A stretch of 64,000 bases of DNA from Mesorhizobium_B sp963522145 (GTDB lineage: Bacteria > Pseudomonadota > Alphaproteobacteria > Rhizobiales > Rhizobiaceae), in NCBI GenBank assembly GCA_963522145.1, contig CAUQXI010000018.1, positions 10,486 to 74,485 on the forward strand. The letters are read 5' to 3'. Below, one piece after another: positions 26,581 to 35,253 of the stretch. The position numbers were made by a program, and so were the translations under genes. The notes under the pieces are model-generated. The model was not told where the DNA came from. It searched no databases and saw only the letters and a program-made list of their open reading frames with translations. Every line of letters starts with the position of its first letter. The stretch's first letter is position 1.

Positions 26581-27678
26581 TTACTGCCCGGTGACGATCT
26601 TGGTCCACGCCCGCGTGGCGACACGCTGGGTCTTCGGATCGTAGGGCGTCACCGTGAAGAGCTTCTGCAAGGTAGCGTCATCGGGATAGATGGCCGGATC
26701 CTTGCCGACCGCCTCGTCCAGCAGCGGCTGAGAAGCCTTGTTGCCATTCGCATAGAAGACGAAGTTGGAAGCGCGCGCCGCCATTTCGGGCTTCATCATG
26801 AAGTTGATGAATTCATGCGCTTCGGCGACATGAGGAGCATCGGCCGGAATCGCCATCTGGTCGAACCACATCTGCGCGCCTTCCTTGGGGATGGAGTAGG
26901 CGATTTCCACGCCCTGATCGGCTTCTGCGGCCCGGTCACGTGCCTGAAACAGGTCGCCGGAGAAGCCGACTGCCACGCAGATGTCACCATTGGCGAGCGC
27001 GTTGATGAGTTCCGAGGAGTGGAACTTGCGCACATAGGGGCGGATTTTCAGCATCGCCTCTTCCGCCTTGGCGAAGTCGTCAGGGTTGGTGCTGTTCGGG
27101 TCGAGCCCGAGATAAACGAGCACGCTCGGAATGATGTCGGTCGGGCTGTCCAGCATGTAAACGCCGCAATCGGCAAGCTTGGACATGTTCTTCTCGTCAA
27201 ACACGGCCGACCAGCTGTCGATCACATCGGTGCCCAGCGCTTCCTTCACCTTGCGCTTGTTATAGCCGATGCCTGTGGTGCCCCACATGTAGTTGACGGA
27301 GTACTCGTTGCCGGGATCGTATTTGGTGGCGCGCTCGGTGATCAGGTCCCACATATTGGACAGGTTGGGCAGCTTGCTCTTGTCGAGCTTCTGGTAGACG
27401 CCGGCCTGGATCTGGCGGGCCATGAAGTAGCTGGTGGGCACGACCACGTCATAGCCGCTGCCGCCGGCAAGAAGCTTGGTTTCGAGAATCTCGTTGGAAT
27501 CGTAGACGTCGTAGACGACCTTGATGCCGGTTTCCTTTGTGAAATCCTGGATGATCGAGTCATCGATGTAGTCCGACCAGTTATAGACATTGACCACCCG
27601 ATCCTGCGCGGAAGCAGGAGGTGCAAATGCTGCGGTCAGCGCGAGAAGCGTGGACCAGAGAAGCGTCCTGCGGATCAT
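26581..27678 (-). CDS. potF: Putrescine-binding periplasmic protein
   Basis: A 365-residue secreted protein with a Sec signal peptide (cleavage near ASA-QD at residue 24). The mature start VVNVYNWSDYIDDSIIQDF holds the PotF Trp-Ser-Asp polyamine site. FDQMAIPADAPHVAEAHEF and the C-terminal TRAWTKIVTGQ are typical. It delivers putrescine to PotGHI. It is the first gene of the operon; a 54-bp gap separates it from potG. Confidence 0.93.
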   Translation of the reverse strand: MIRRTLLWSTLLALTAAFAPPASAQDRVVNVYNWSDYIDDSIIQDFTKETGIKVVYDVYDSNEILETKLLAGGSGYDVVVPTSYFMARQIQAGVYQKLDKSKLPNLSNMWDLITERATKYDPGNEYSVNYMWGTTGIGYNKRKVKEALGTDVIDSWSAVFDEKNMSKLADCGVYMLDSPTDIIPSVLVYLGLDPNSTNPDDFAKAEEAMLKIRPYVRKFHSSELINALANGDICVAVGFSGDLFQARDRAAEADQGVEIAYSIPKEGAQMWFDQMAIPADAPHVAEAHEFINFMMKPEMAARASNFVFYANGNKASQPLLDEAVGKDPAIYPDDATLQKLFTVTPYDPKTQRVATRAWTKIVTGQ

Positions 27679-27809
27679 CCGAAACTCCTGTTCAAAGCTG
27701 CGTCCGCAACAATGCCGCAGCCACCATCATGAAGCCTATTGGCCTTTATGCGACCCGGCAAGCGGCCAGATGATGACGCCGCGGCGTTGCGATATGAACC
27801 CGCATCGGC

Positions 27810-28763
27810 TCACTGCGGATTAGGCATTCCGGTCACGCCGGGACGGCGAGGCCCTGTCTGGCGTCGGACTTCCATACCCAGATGCAGCAGCAGCGCGGCA
27901 AACACGATTGCGCCGCCGACCATTGTTCGAGTCGCCGGAACCTGCCCATGGACAAGCAGAACCCAGACCGGTCCCAGCACCGTTTCCATGGTGCCGAGCA
28001 GGGCGGCGATCGCAGCCGGCACCAGCCGTGCACCTGACGCAAAAAGCGCCAAACCCAAGCCGAGGTTGAGCGCGCCGAAAATCATCAGGATGCCCATGTC
28101 TGACGCGCTGACGAGAAATCGGGGCGCCTGAAACGCTGCAAAGATCGTCGCGATCATCATGCCGAGACAGGTGGCCGGTGTCATGCGCACATGGGAGTAG
28201 CGGCGCGTGATCACCGTCGCCCAGCCGAAGGCAATGGCGATCAGCAGCGCCAACGCATTACCGGTCATCGAGCCGCCGCTGTTGCCGAACGAGTCGGACA
28301 CCATCACTGCGACGCCGACGAGAACCGCGCCGATCGAGATCCAGGTAAGCGCGCCCACCTTCTCGCCGAAAAGCAGGAATGCGAAAAGGGCTGCGAGCAA
28401 CGGCACGCCGGCCTGCATGAGCACGATGTTCGCTACCGTCGTATAGGCGATCGCCACCACGAACGTGGTTCCTGCCACAGCGAAGCAGATCGCGACGCCC
28501 AAGCCCGGAAGGCCCATGCTGCGAAAAAGCGCCTTCGTGCCTGCAAACCCATCGCGCCAGAGCATGAAGCCAAGGAGAAAGATCGCTGCCCAGAAGGAGC
28601 GCCAGAAAACGAGGGTCCAGCTCGGAATGCCGTCCAAGAAAAGCGCGATCGTACCGCCTACGCTCCACACCACGGCCGACAGGAACACGAGCAGAGCGCC
28701 AAGTCCCTCCCGCGACCGGGACGACAGATCTTGTGGATGGGAGGGGGCAAGTGCAGGGCTCAT
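27810..28763 (-). CDS. EamA-family (DMT superfamily) transporter
   Basis: A 317-residue inner-membrane protein with ten hydrophobic segments in two EamA halves, the first near VVWSVGGTIALFLDGIPSW and the second near ALALLIAIAFGWATVITRR. The VFWRSFWAAIFLLGF stretch and the TMETVLGPVWVLLV motif are typical of EamA exporters. The substrate is unknown. The start at ATG 28763 (MSPALAPSHPQDL) is preferred over a GTG-type start at 28913 that adds 50 non-conserved residues. It sits between potF and the puu genes but is monocistronic. Confidence 0.87.
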   Translation of the reverse strand: MSPALAPSHPQDLSSRSREGLGALLVFLSAVVWSVGGTIALFLDGIPSWTLVFWRSFWAAIFLLGFMLWRDGFAGTKALFRSMGLPGLGVAICFAVAGTTFVVAIAYTTVANIVLMQAGVPLLAALFAFLLFGEKVGALTWISIGAVLVGVAVMVSDSFGNSGGSMTGNALALLIAIAFGWATVITRRYSHVRMTPATCLGMMIATIFAAFQAPRFLVSASDMGILMIFGALNLGLGLALFASGARLVPAAIAALLGTMETVLGPVWVLLVHGQVPATRTMVGGAIVFAALLLHLGMEVRRQTGPRRPGVTGMPNPQ

Positions 28764-29006
28764 CGGGGCGCCAGTGGTATGCGGGTAAGGCAAGACCGAA
28801 TCTTGTCTGAAGACACCTGCTTTACCGCGGATGAAGTGCACTGCCCACAGTCCGACCATGCAGCGATTGATCAACGCCGAGCAGGCAGTAAAGCGGCAGC
28901 ATTGCGCTTCCATCCCAAGGAACCGGGCAGGCGACAGCCTCCGGCGAAACCATTGTTCTTTAAGCTCTCTTCGTTAGCTTAGCCGAACAGGCTTCAGGCT
29001 GCGCAT

Positions 29007-29453
29007 ATGGATATAACAGGGTCGAGTACGGCAGGCTCTCCATCAAGGGGCACCCCCTTGGATGCTCCCGATCTCGATCCTTCCAGGGTTGCCGTGATCG
29101 GCCGGTCCTCCATCACCTGCGTCGTGGTGTCCCGCATCGTCGAGCGGATGGGATTGAAGCCTGTTTCACATCCTCCCGAATTGGCCGCATCCCTGCTGGT
29201 CTTACCCTTGCCAGGTCTTGTGATCCTTGATGGAGGCCTCGACAATCGAGATTGCGATGGGCTCCTGACGCCGCTTCTGGCGGCACGAGGCAATGCCGAC
29301 CTGTCGCCGGCCGTGATCCTGCTTTCCAGTCACAATACAATGAGGCTGGAAGGCCTCCTGAAACGCGTCGTCGACGCCGTCGTGTCCAAGCCGATCACTC
29401 CGGAACGGCTGCAAACGGCGATTCGTGCTCTCCCTGCCCATGACGCGGCTTAA
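29007..29453 (+). CDS. Receiver-fold protein with a degenerate acidic pocket
   Basis: A 148-residue protein with a 25-residue disordered start and one receiver-like domain. VAVIGRSSITCVVVSRIVERM corresponds to beta1-alpha1, VILDGG carries the Asp (residue 75), ILLSSHN the beta4 Ser, and VVSKPITPERLQTAI the Lys (residue 128). The Asp-Asp/Glu-Asp pair normally at the end of beta1 is missing (IGRSS), so Mg2+ binding and phosphorylation may be weak or lost. No output domain is present. It lies divergent from the EamA gene and upstream of puuA. Confidence 0.65.
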   Translation: MDITGSSTAGSPSRGTPLDAPDLDPSRVAVIGRSSITCVVVSRIVERMGLKPVSHPPELAASLLVLPLPGLVILDGGLDNRDCDGLLTPLLAARGNADLSPAVILLSSHNTMRLEGLLKRVVDAVVSKPITPERLQTAIRALPAHDAA

Positions 29454-29538
29454 CTACCAGCTTGAGTGCGGGGCATGCTTTGCTTCCGCGCGGCGGTCCA
29501 GCTATAGTCCGCCGATCCGCAATTCTTTCTGGTGATTG

Positions 29539-30972
29539 ATGCCGCTCGCGAAAAAGGAAGCCCGACCGTCGAAGAACGGGGGGCGCCCTCGCACGCCGCC
29601 TTTCGTGGAAAGCCTTCGCGGGGTGAAGGACTGGAAAGAGACCGGCGCCTGGCTCGAATGGCGCGGGATCGAGGACATCGAGTGCATCACACCCGATCAG
29701 GCCGGTGTCGCACGCGGCAAGATGATGCCGTCCAAAAAGTTCACTTCCAACACCTCGCTCGCACTTCCCTCCGCCGTTTTCATGACCACGATCTCGGGCG
29801 GCTACCCCGAGAATGGCAATGGCTTCGCTTATCCGGAAGACGATGGCGACCTGAAGCTCGTGCCCGATCTTTCCACCCTGTGCAGGGTGCCGTGGGAGGA
29901 CGACCCCACCGCGCAGGTGATCTGCGATCTCGTGCATCAGGACGGCAGGACGGTGGAGTTCACGCCGCGCAATGTCTTGAAACGAGTCGTCGCTGCTTAT
30001 GAGAAGCAGGGGCTGCGGCCGGTCGTAGCCCCTGAGATCGAATTCTACCTGGTGCGCAAGAACCCCGATCCGGATTATCCGCTCGTTCCGCCTGTCGGCC
30101 GCTCAGGCAGGCCGATCGGCGGCGGCGCCGGCTATTCGATCGCCGGGGTCAACGAGTTCGACGAGCTGATCGACGACATCTACCACTTCTCCGAAGGTCA
30201 GGGCCTGGAGATCGATACGCTGATCCACGAGGAGGGAGCGGGTCAGCTCGAGATCAACTTGCGCCATGGCGATCCGGTGGAGCTCGCCGATCAGGTGTTC
30301 CTGTTCAAGCGCACCATCCGGGAAGCGGCACTCAAGCACGGAACCTATGCGACATTCATGGCCAAGCCCATTCAGGGACAGCCTGGCTCCGCGATGCACA
30401 TCCACCAGTCGGTGATCGACATCAAGACGGGTCGCAACGTGTTTTCCGCACCGGATGGCTCCGAAACGGATGACTTCGCCCATTTCCTTGGCGGCATGCA
30501 GCGGCATGTGGCGAATGCGCTTGTGATGTTCGCCCCCTATGTGAACTCCTATCGCAGGCTGACGCAGGCGGCGTCCGCACCCGTCAACACCAAATGGGGC
30601 TACGACAACCGGACCACGGCCTTCCGAGTGCCGCGCTCGGACCCCGCCGCGCGCCGCGTGGAGAACCGCATCCCCTCCTCCGATGCCAACTCTTACCTCG
30701 CGATGGCGGCCTCACTCGCCTGCGGGCTGATCGGTCTCACCCGGCAGATCAGCCCGGACGCACCGGTTCTGACCAGCGCCAACGAGGACGAGATCGACCT
30801 GCCGCGCGGGCTCCTGGAAGCCGTGGATCTCTTCGAGGAGGACGAGGACCTGCGCGCGATGCTGGGCAATTCCTTCGTCTCGACCTACGCCGCGATCAAG
30901 CGCGCGGAGTTCGAGACCTTCATGGAGGTGATCAGTCCCTGGGAGCGGGAATATCTGCTGCTCAACGTCTGA
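29539..30972 (+). CDS. puuA: Glutamine synthetase-family gamma-glutamylpolyamine synthetase (PuuA-like)
   Basis: A 477-residue GS-like enzyme with the catalytic domain motifs EIEFYLVRKNPDPDYP, HEEGAGQLEINLRHGDP, MHIHQSV and NTKWGYDNRTTAFRVPRSDP followed by RRVENRIPSSDANSYLAMA. These fit the PuuA/GlnT branch, which couples glutamate to putrescine or another amine rather than to ammonia. The following FAD oxidase and the preceding potFGHI support putrescine catabolism. ATG at 29539 is chosen; TTG three bases earlier is possible. It is soluble. Confidence 0.88.
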   Translation: MPLAKKEARPSKNGGRPRTPPFVESLRGVKDWKETGAWLEWRGIEDIECITPDQAGVARGKMMPSKKFTSNTSLALPSAVFMTTISGGYPENGNGFAYPEDDGDLKLVPDLSTLCRVPWEDDPTAQVICDLVHQDGRTVEFTPRNVLKRVVAAYEKQGLRPVVAPEIEFYLVRKNPDPDYPLVPPVGRSGRPIGGGAGYSIAGVNEFDELIDDIYHFSEGQGLEIDTLIHEEGAGQLEINLRHGDPVELADQVFLFKRTIREAALKHGTYATFMAKPIQGQPGSAMHIHQSVIDIKTGRNVFSAPDGSETDDFAHFLGGMQRHVANALVMFAPYVNSYRRLTQAASAPVNTKWGYDNRTTAFRVPRSDPAARRVENRIPSSDANSYLAMAASLACGLIGLTRQISPDAPVLTSANEDEIDLPRGLLEAVDLFEEDEDLRAMLGNSFVSTYAAIKRAEFETFMEVISPWEREYLLLNV

Positions 30973-30980
30973 CGCAGCGC

Positions 30981-32267
30981 ATGACCTACCAGTCTCCCAT
31001 CTCGCCCGGCATCTCCTGGTACGAGGCAACGGCCGGCGAGCGCCCGCGCTACATGCCGCTCGATGGCGACACGCGCGCGGATGTCGCGATCATCGGCGGC
31101 GGCTTCACCGGACTGTCCGCAGCGTTCCACCTCGCCGAGCGCGGCGCGGATGTGGTTCTGCTCGATGGCGCGCGCTTCGGCGACGGCGCATCGGGACGCA
31201 ATGGCGGACAGCTCGGCACCGGCCAGCGCGCTTGGGCGGAAGAGCTGGAAGGCGAGCTCGGCTTCACGCGCGCCAAGGCACTGTTCGACCTCGCGGAGGA
31301 AGCCAAGGCGCATCTTCTCGACTTCGCCGACACGCACGGGATCGCGATCGACTACATGCCGGGGCAGCTCTCGGTTGCGCACAGGAAGCGCTACCTCGCC
31401 GATTATCATGCCCACGCGTCCATCATGCGGGAGCGCTTCGACTATCCGCATATCACCGTCATGGACCGGGCGGAGACGGCTGAGCGGCTCGGCTCGAACC
31501 ACTATCATGGCGGCATCCGCGATACCGGCACAGGGCACATCCATCCGATGCGGCTGGTGATTGGCTCCGCGCGTGCAGCGGTAAAGGCAGGCGCACACCT
31601 TCACGAGGAATCGCCGGTCACGAAGCTTTGGACCGAAGCCGGAAGGGTGAAGCTCCAGACGCCGCGCGGCATCGTTTCGGCTGAAAAGTGCCTGATGGCG
31701 GTAAACGCCCATGGCGGCAACCTCGAGCCGAAGAGCGCCGCGCATGTGATGCCGATCGGCTCCTTTATCGCGGCGACCGCTCCGCTGCCCGCCGATAGTC
31801 CGGTGTTGCCGGGTCGTGAGTCTGTGGACGATTCCCGCTTCGTGGTGCGCTACTTCCGCCGCATGAAGACGGGCGAGCTTCTGTTCGGAGGGCGCGAGGC
31901 CTATACGAGCGGCCGCCCGGCCGATCTGCCCGCGCAGATGCGGCGGCAGATCGCCGAAGTCTATCCCGGTCTCAAGGATATCGAGATCACCCATGCCTGG
32001 GGTGGATCGGTCGGCATCACGGTGCCGCGCAAGCCCTTCGTGCGCGAGGTGATGCCGAACGTCATCTATGCCGGCGGCTACTCGGGCCATGGCGTGATGC
32101 TCTCCAACTTCGCCGGCCGGCTCTACGCCGAAGCGGTCGCGGGAAATCGCGACCGCCTGAAACTCTTCGAGGAATTGAAGATCCCAGCCTTTCCCGGCGG
32201 GCGGCGCTTCCGCGCACCCCTGCTCTTTCTAGCGTTGAGCTGGTTTGCCCTGCGCGACCGGATCTAA
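30981..32267 (+). CDS. puuB: Gamma-glutamylputrescine oxidase-like FAD-dependent amine oxidase (PuuB-like)
   Basis: A 428-residue DAO-fold flavoenzyme. The FAD dinucleotide motif is DVAIIGGGFTGLSAAFHLAE near residue 36; ASGRNGGQLGTGQR contacts FAD, and VIYAGGYSGHGVMLSNFAG near the C-terminus closes the site. The N-terminus SWYEATAGERPRY and the TGTGHIHPMRLVIG stretch match PuuB/OrdL. It oxidises gamma-glutamylputrescine to the aldehyde with H2O2. It starts 8 nt after puuA and probably shares its transcript. Confidence 0.9.
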   Translation: MTYQSPISPGISWYEATAGERPRYMPLDGDTRADVAIIGGGFTGLSAAFHLAERGADVVLLDGARFGDGASGRNGGQLGTGQRAWAEELEGELGFTRAKALFDLAEEAKAHLLDFADTHGIAIDYMPGQLSVAHRKRYLADYHAHASIMRERFDYPHITVMDRAETAERLGSNHYHGGIRDTGTGHIHPMRLVIGSARAAVKAGAHLHEESPVTKLWTEAGRVKLQTPRGIVSAEKCLMAVNAHGGNLEPKSAAHVMPIGSFIAATAPLPADSPVLPGRESVDDSRFVVRYFRRMKTGELLFGGREAYTSGRPADLPAQMRRQIAEVYPGLKDIEITHAWGGSVGITVPRKPFVREVMPNVIYAGGYSGHGVMLSNFAGRLYAEAVAGNRDRLKLFEELKIPAFPGGRRFRAPLLFLALSWFALRDRI

Positions 32268-32273
32268 AACCAG

Positions 32274-32297
32274 GAAGGGCGCCGAACGGCGCCCTTC
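32274..32297. terminator. Bidirectional terminator between puuB and doxX
   Basis: GAAGGGCGCC and GGCGCCCTTC form a perfect 10-bp stem with a GAAC loop, 6 bp after the puuB stop and about 20 bp before the end of the convergent DoxX gene. The stem is flanked by AAAAC on one side and TCTC on the other, so the U tract is weak. Confidence 0.7.
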
Positions 32298-32319
32298 TCA
32301 TGTCAGCTGCCGGCTTGGT

Positions 32320-32709
32320 TCAGCGCTTGTCGACGCTGAGTGCGCCCGGTCCGGCGAAGAAGAGGTAGAGGAAAACGAAGCAGAACAGGATGGCTGCATC
32401 GCCGCCGTTCAGGACGGGATAGAAGTTCTGTGGCGCGTGCATCATGAAATAGGCGAACGCCATCAGGCCGCTCAGCACAAAGGCGACCGGCCGTGTCAGG
32501 AACCCGACCAGGACCAGGATGCCACCGACGATTTCGAGGACGGAGGCCACGAGCAGAAGCGGCGGCAGGCTGCCATCGGCCTGAAGATAGGGGAACGGCG
32601 CCGGAAAGGAGAGGAGCTTCTGCGTGCCATGCGCGATGAAGAGCAGCGCTGTGATGATACGAAGCGCGGCAAGCGCGTAAGGCGAGTAAACGGAAAAACG
32701 ATCGAACAC
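32320..32709 (-). CDS. DoxX-family membrane protein
   Basis: A 129-residue inner-membrane protein with four hydrophobic helices. The DoxX signatures are ALRIITALLFIAHGTQKLL, SVLEIVGGILVLVGFLTRP and GLMAFAYFMMHAPQNFYP. Family members are small, sometimes quinone-linked or stress-induced proteins. The GTG start at 32709 begins at VFDRFSVYS with AGGAG 11 nt upstream; the longer frame from 32799 adds 30 residues of low-probability sequence. It is convergent with puuB. Confidence 0.85.
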   Translation of the reverse strand: MFDRFSVYSPYALAALRIITALLFIAHGTQKLLSFPAPFPYLQADGSLPPLLLVASVLEIVGGILVLVGFLTRPVAFVLSGLMAFAYFMMHAPQNFYPVLNGGDAAILFCFVFLYLFFAGPGALSVDKR

Positions 32710-32908
32710 GGGTGCTGGCTCTCCTGAAAATGATGGTGAGCGACACTGTTCCCTTTGCCGCCAGCACACAAGGCGCGCGAGGACGAACGCTCTGTTCACA
32801 TACGGATCAAGCGACCAGCAAGAGCGGCATCGCAGCCCGAGAGTGCTTGTGCCTCATGGCGCATGAGTGATCGATGACAGACGGTTCGTTCATGCGCCGA
32901 TCCTTGCG

Positions 32909-32934
32909 GACGGTGGCGCCATTCATTAGGTTCC
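32909..32934 (-). promoter_or_regulatory. Candidate EcfG-type promoter upstream of doxX
   Basis: On the minus strand GGAAC is followed 17 nt later by CGTC, close to the alphaproteobacterial EcfG (general stress) consensus GGAAC-N16-18-CGTT. It is about 200 bp before the doxX start. The rest of the 363-bp doxX-zwf gap shows no further gene. Low certainty because CGTC is not a perfect -10. Confidence 0.3.
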
Positions 32935-33072
32935 GCGCCGCAAGGCGAGAAGCCGCCGAGCGGGCACTTCCACATTGTCGTAATGCGGCGCCGAAGCACT
33001 GGTAATTCTTGAGTCGATTCGATGGCGGGCAGCAGAAGCCGCGTCCATCCGGTGAACCCTGCAGGGCAGAAC

Positions 33073-34542
33073 ATGACCAGCCAGATTATTCCCGTCGATC
33101 CGTTCGACTTCATCGTGTTCGGCGCGACTGGCGACCTCGCGGAGCGCAAGCTTTTGCCCGCTTTGTTTCAGCGTCAGAAAGGCGGCCAGTTCCAGGAGCC
33201 GACGCGGATCATCGGCGCGTCGCGCACCAGCATGGACACGGCGCAGTATCGCGAGTTCGCCGAAAAGGCGCTGCGCGACCATGTGCCTGCAAAAGAGCTC
33301 GACGAGGATCAGCTCAAGACGTTTCTTGACCGACTCTCCTATGTCACCGTCGATGCGCGCTCCGGCGAGGGCTTCGAGGGCATCAAGCAGCTGCTGGGCA
33401 GCGACGAGCGCATCCGTGTCTACTATCTCGCTGTCGGACCTGAACTGTTCGGCTCGATCGCGAAACATCTCGGCGAAAAGGAACTCGTCACTTCGGCCTC
33501 GCGGATCGTGGTGGAAAAGCCGATCGGACGCGATCTCCGCTCTGCCGAGGCATTGAACGACGAGATCGGCCGCCACTTCTCCGAACACCAAATCTTCCGC
33601 ATCGATCACTATCTCGGCAAGGAAACGGTGCAGAACCTGATGGCGATGCGCTTCGCCAATTCGCTCTACGAGCCGCTCTGGAACTCAGCCCATATCGACC
33701 ATGTGCAGATCACGGTGGCAGAAACCGTGGGGCTCGAGGATCGCGTGAGCTACTATGACAAGGCAGGGGCTCTGCGCGACATGGTGCAGAACCACATGCT
33801 CCAGCTTCTCTGCCTCGTCGCCATGGAGGCGCCGGCGACGCTGGAAGCGGATGCCGTCCGTGACGAAAAGCTCAAGGTCCTGCGCACGCTCAAGCGGATC
33901 AACGGCGCCGAGTCGCCCAAGATGACCGTTCGCGGACAATACAAGGCGGGCGCCTCGGCAGGCGGCGCGGTCAAGAGCTATACGGAGGAGCTTGGCAGCG
34001 ACAGTTCGACCGAAACCTTTGTGGCGATCAAGGCCGAACTGGAGAACTGGCGCTGGGCCGGCGTGCCGTTCTACCTCCGCACGGGCAAGCGCCTGGCGTC
34101 GCGTGTGTCCGAGATCGTGATCGAGTTCAAGGCGATCCCGCATTCCATCTTCGAGGAAAGTGCCGGCACCATCTCGGCCAACCAGCTCGTCATCCGCCTG
34201 CAGCCGGATGAAGGCGTCAAGCAGATCATCATGATCAAGGAACCCGGTCCCGGCGGCATGCGCCTGCGCAGCGTTCCGCTCGACATGACCTTTGCGGAGT
34301 CCTTTGCCGAGCGTAATCCGGAGGCCTATGAGCGCCTGATCATGGATGTCGTGCGCGGCAATCAGACCCTCTTCATGCGGCGCGACGAGGTGGAAGCCGC
34401 ATGGAAGTGGGTCGACCCGATCCTGCAGGCCTGGGCGGAGAACCGGCAAGAGGTGCAGCTCTACACGGCCGGCACCTGGGGCCCGTCCTCCTCGATCGCG
34501 CTGATCGAGCGCGACGGCCGCACCTGGCACGAAAGCGACTGA
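33073..34542 (+). CDS. zwf: Glucose-6-phosphate 1-dehydrogenase
   Basis: A 489-residue NADP-linked dehydrogenase oxidising glucose-6-phosphate to 6-phosphogluconolactone. The Rossmann motif FGATGDLAERKLLPALF opens the protein, EKPIGRDL follows, and RIDHYLGKETVQNL near residue 177 holds the catalytic Asp-His pair. RWAGVPFYLRTGKRL is also diagnostic. The ATG at 33073 (MTSQIIPVDP) fits the family; the codon at 33022 adds 17 residues. It overlaps pgl by one base. Confidence 0.95.
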   Translation: MTSQIIPVDPFDFIVFGATGDLAERKLLPALFQRQKGGQFQEPTRIIGASRTSMDTAQYREFAEKALRDHVPAKELDEDQLKTFLDRLSYVTVDARSGEGFEGIKQLLGSDERIRVYYLAVGPELFGSIAKHLGEKELVTSASRIVVEKPIGRDLRSAEALNDEIGRHFSEHQIFRIDHYLGKETVQNLMAMRFANSLYEPLWNSAHIDHVQITVAETVGLEDRVSYYDKAGALRDMVQNHMLQLLCLVAMEAPATLEADAVRDEKLKVLRTLKRINGAESPKMTVRGQYKAGASAGGAVKSYTEELGSDSSTETFVAIKAELENWRWAGVPFYLRTGKRLASRVSEIVIEFKAIPHSIFEESAGTISANQLVIRLQPDEGVKQIIMIKEPGPGGMRLRSVPLDMTFAESFAERNPEAYERLIMDVVRGNQTLFMRRDEVEAAWKWVDPILQAWAENRQEVQLYTAGTWGPSSSIALIERDGRTWHESD

Positions 34543-35246
34543 TGGCCGGATCACCGAGCTACCAGTGGCGCGAGTTTTCCTCGCGCGACGCGCTTGCCAA
34601 GGCGCTGAGCGAGCATGCGGGACAAGTTCTGCGTGACGGCATCTTGGAGCGGAGCGCGGCATCGCTTGCCGTGTCCGGCGGCTCGACGCCGAAGCTCCTC
34701 TTCGAGCGGCTGTCGCAAGCCGATCTGCCGTGGGATGCCGTGACGATCACCTTGTGCGACGAGCGTTTCGTGTCGCCCACCTCATCTCGTTCCAACGAAG
34801 CGCTAGTGCGGGACTATCTGCTTCAGGGACGCGCGGCAGAGGCGCGCTTCCTTCCCCTGTTCGCGGATATCGCCAGTGTCGAGGAGGCAGCGTTATCGGC
34901 GGACGATGCTGTCGGCGCCCTGCCACTCCCGCTCGACATGGCCGTGCTCGGCATGGGGGAGGACGGGCACACGCTTTCCTTCTTTCCCGACGCGGTAGAG
35001 CTTGAAGCAGCGCTTGATCCCGCTTCCGAAACTCGTGTGATCGCCATTCACGCGCCGAGCGCGGGGGAGCCGAGGCTGACGCTCACGCTGCCGCTGATCT
35101 CAGAGGCGCGGAACGTCGTGCTTCACATCGAAGGCGCCGCGAAACGCGCGGCGTTCGAGCGCGCGATGACAGGGCCGGAGCGCCTGCCCATCCGCCGCGT
35201 GCTGGAAAGCGTCGCGCGCCCGCCGATCGTCTTCTGGGCGCCCTGA
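34542..35246 (+). CDS. pgl: 6-phosphogluconolactonase
   Basis: A 234-residue DevB/SOL-type lactonase: LAVSGGSTPKLLFERLS near residue 45, VTITLCDERFVSPTSSRSNE near 70 and MAVLGMGEDGHTLSFFPDA near 133 are the phosphate-binding and catalytic motifs. It hydrolyses the zwf product to 6-phosphogluconate. The start shares a base with the zwf stop (TGATG), which ties the two steps. Unlike many relatives, no edd gene follows; the next gene is uvsE, convergent and 7 bp away. Confidence 0.94.
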   Translation: MAGSPSYQWREFSSRDALAKALSEHAGQVLRDGILERSAASLAVSGGSTPKLLFERLSQADLPWDAVTITLCDERFVSPTSSRSNEALVRDYLLQGRAAEARFLPLFADIASVEEAALSADDAVGALPLPLDMAVLGMGEDGHTLSFFPDAVELEAALDPASETRVIAIHAPSAGEPRLTLTLPLISEARNVVLHIEGAAKRAAFERAMTGPERLPIRRVLESVARPPIVFWAP

Positions 35247-35253
35247 TCGCGTC

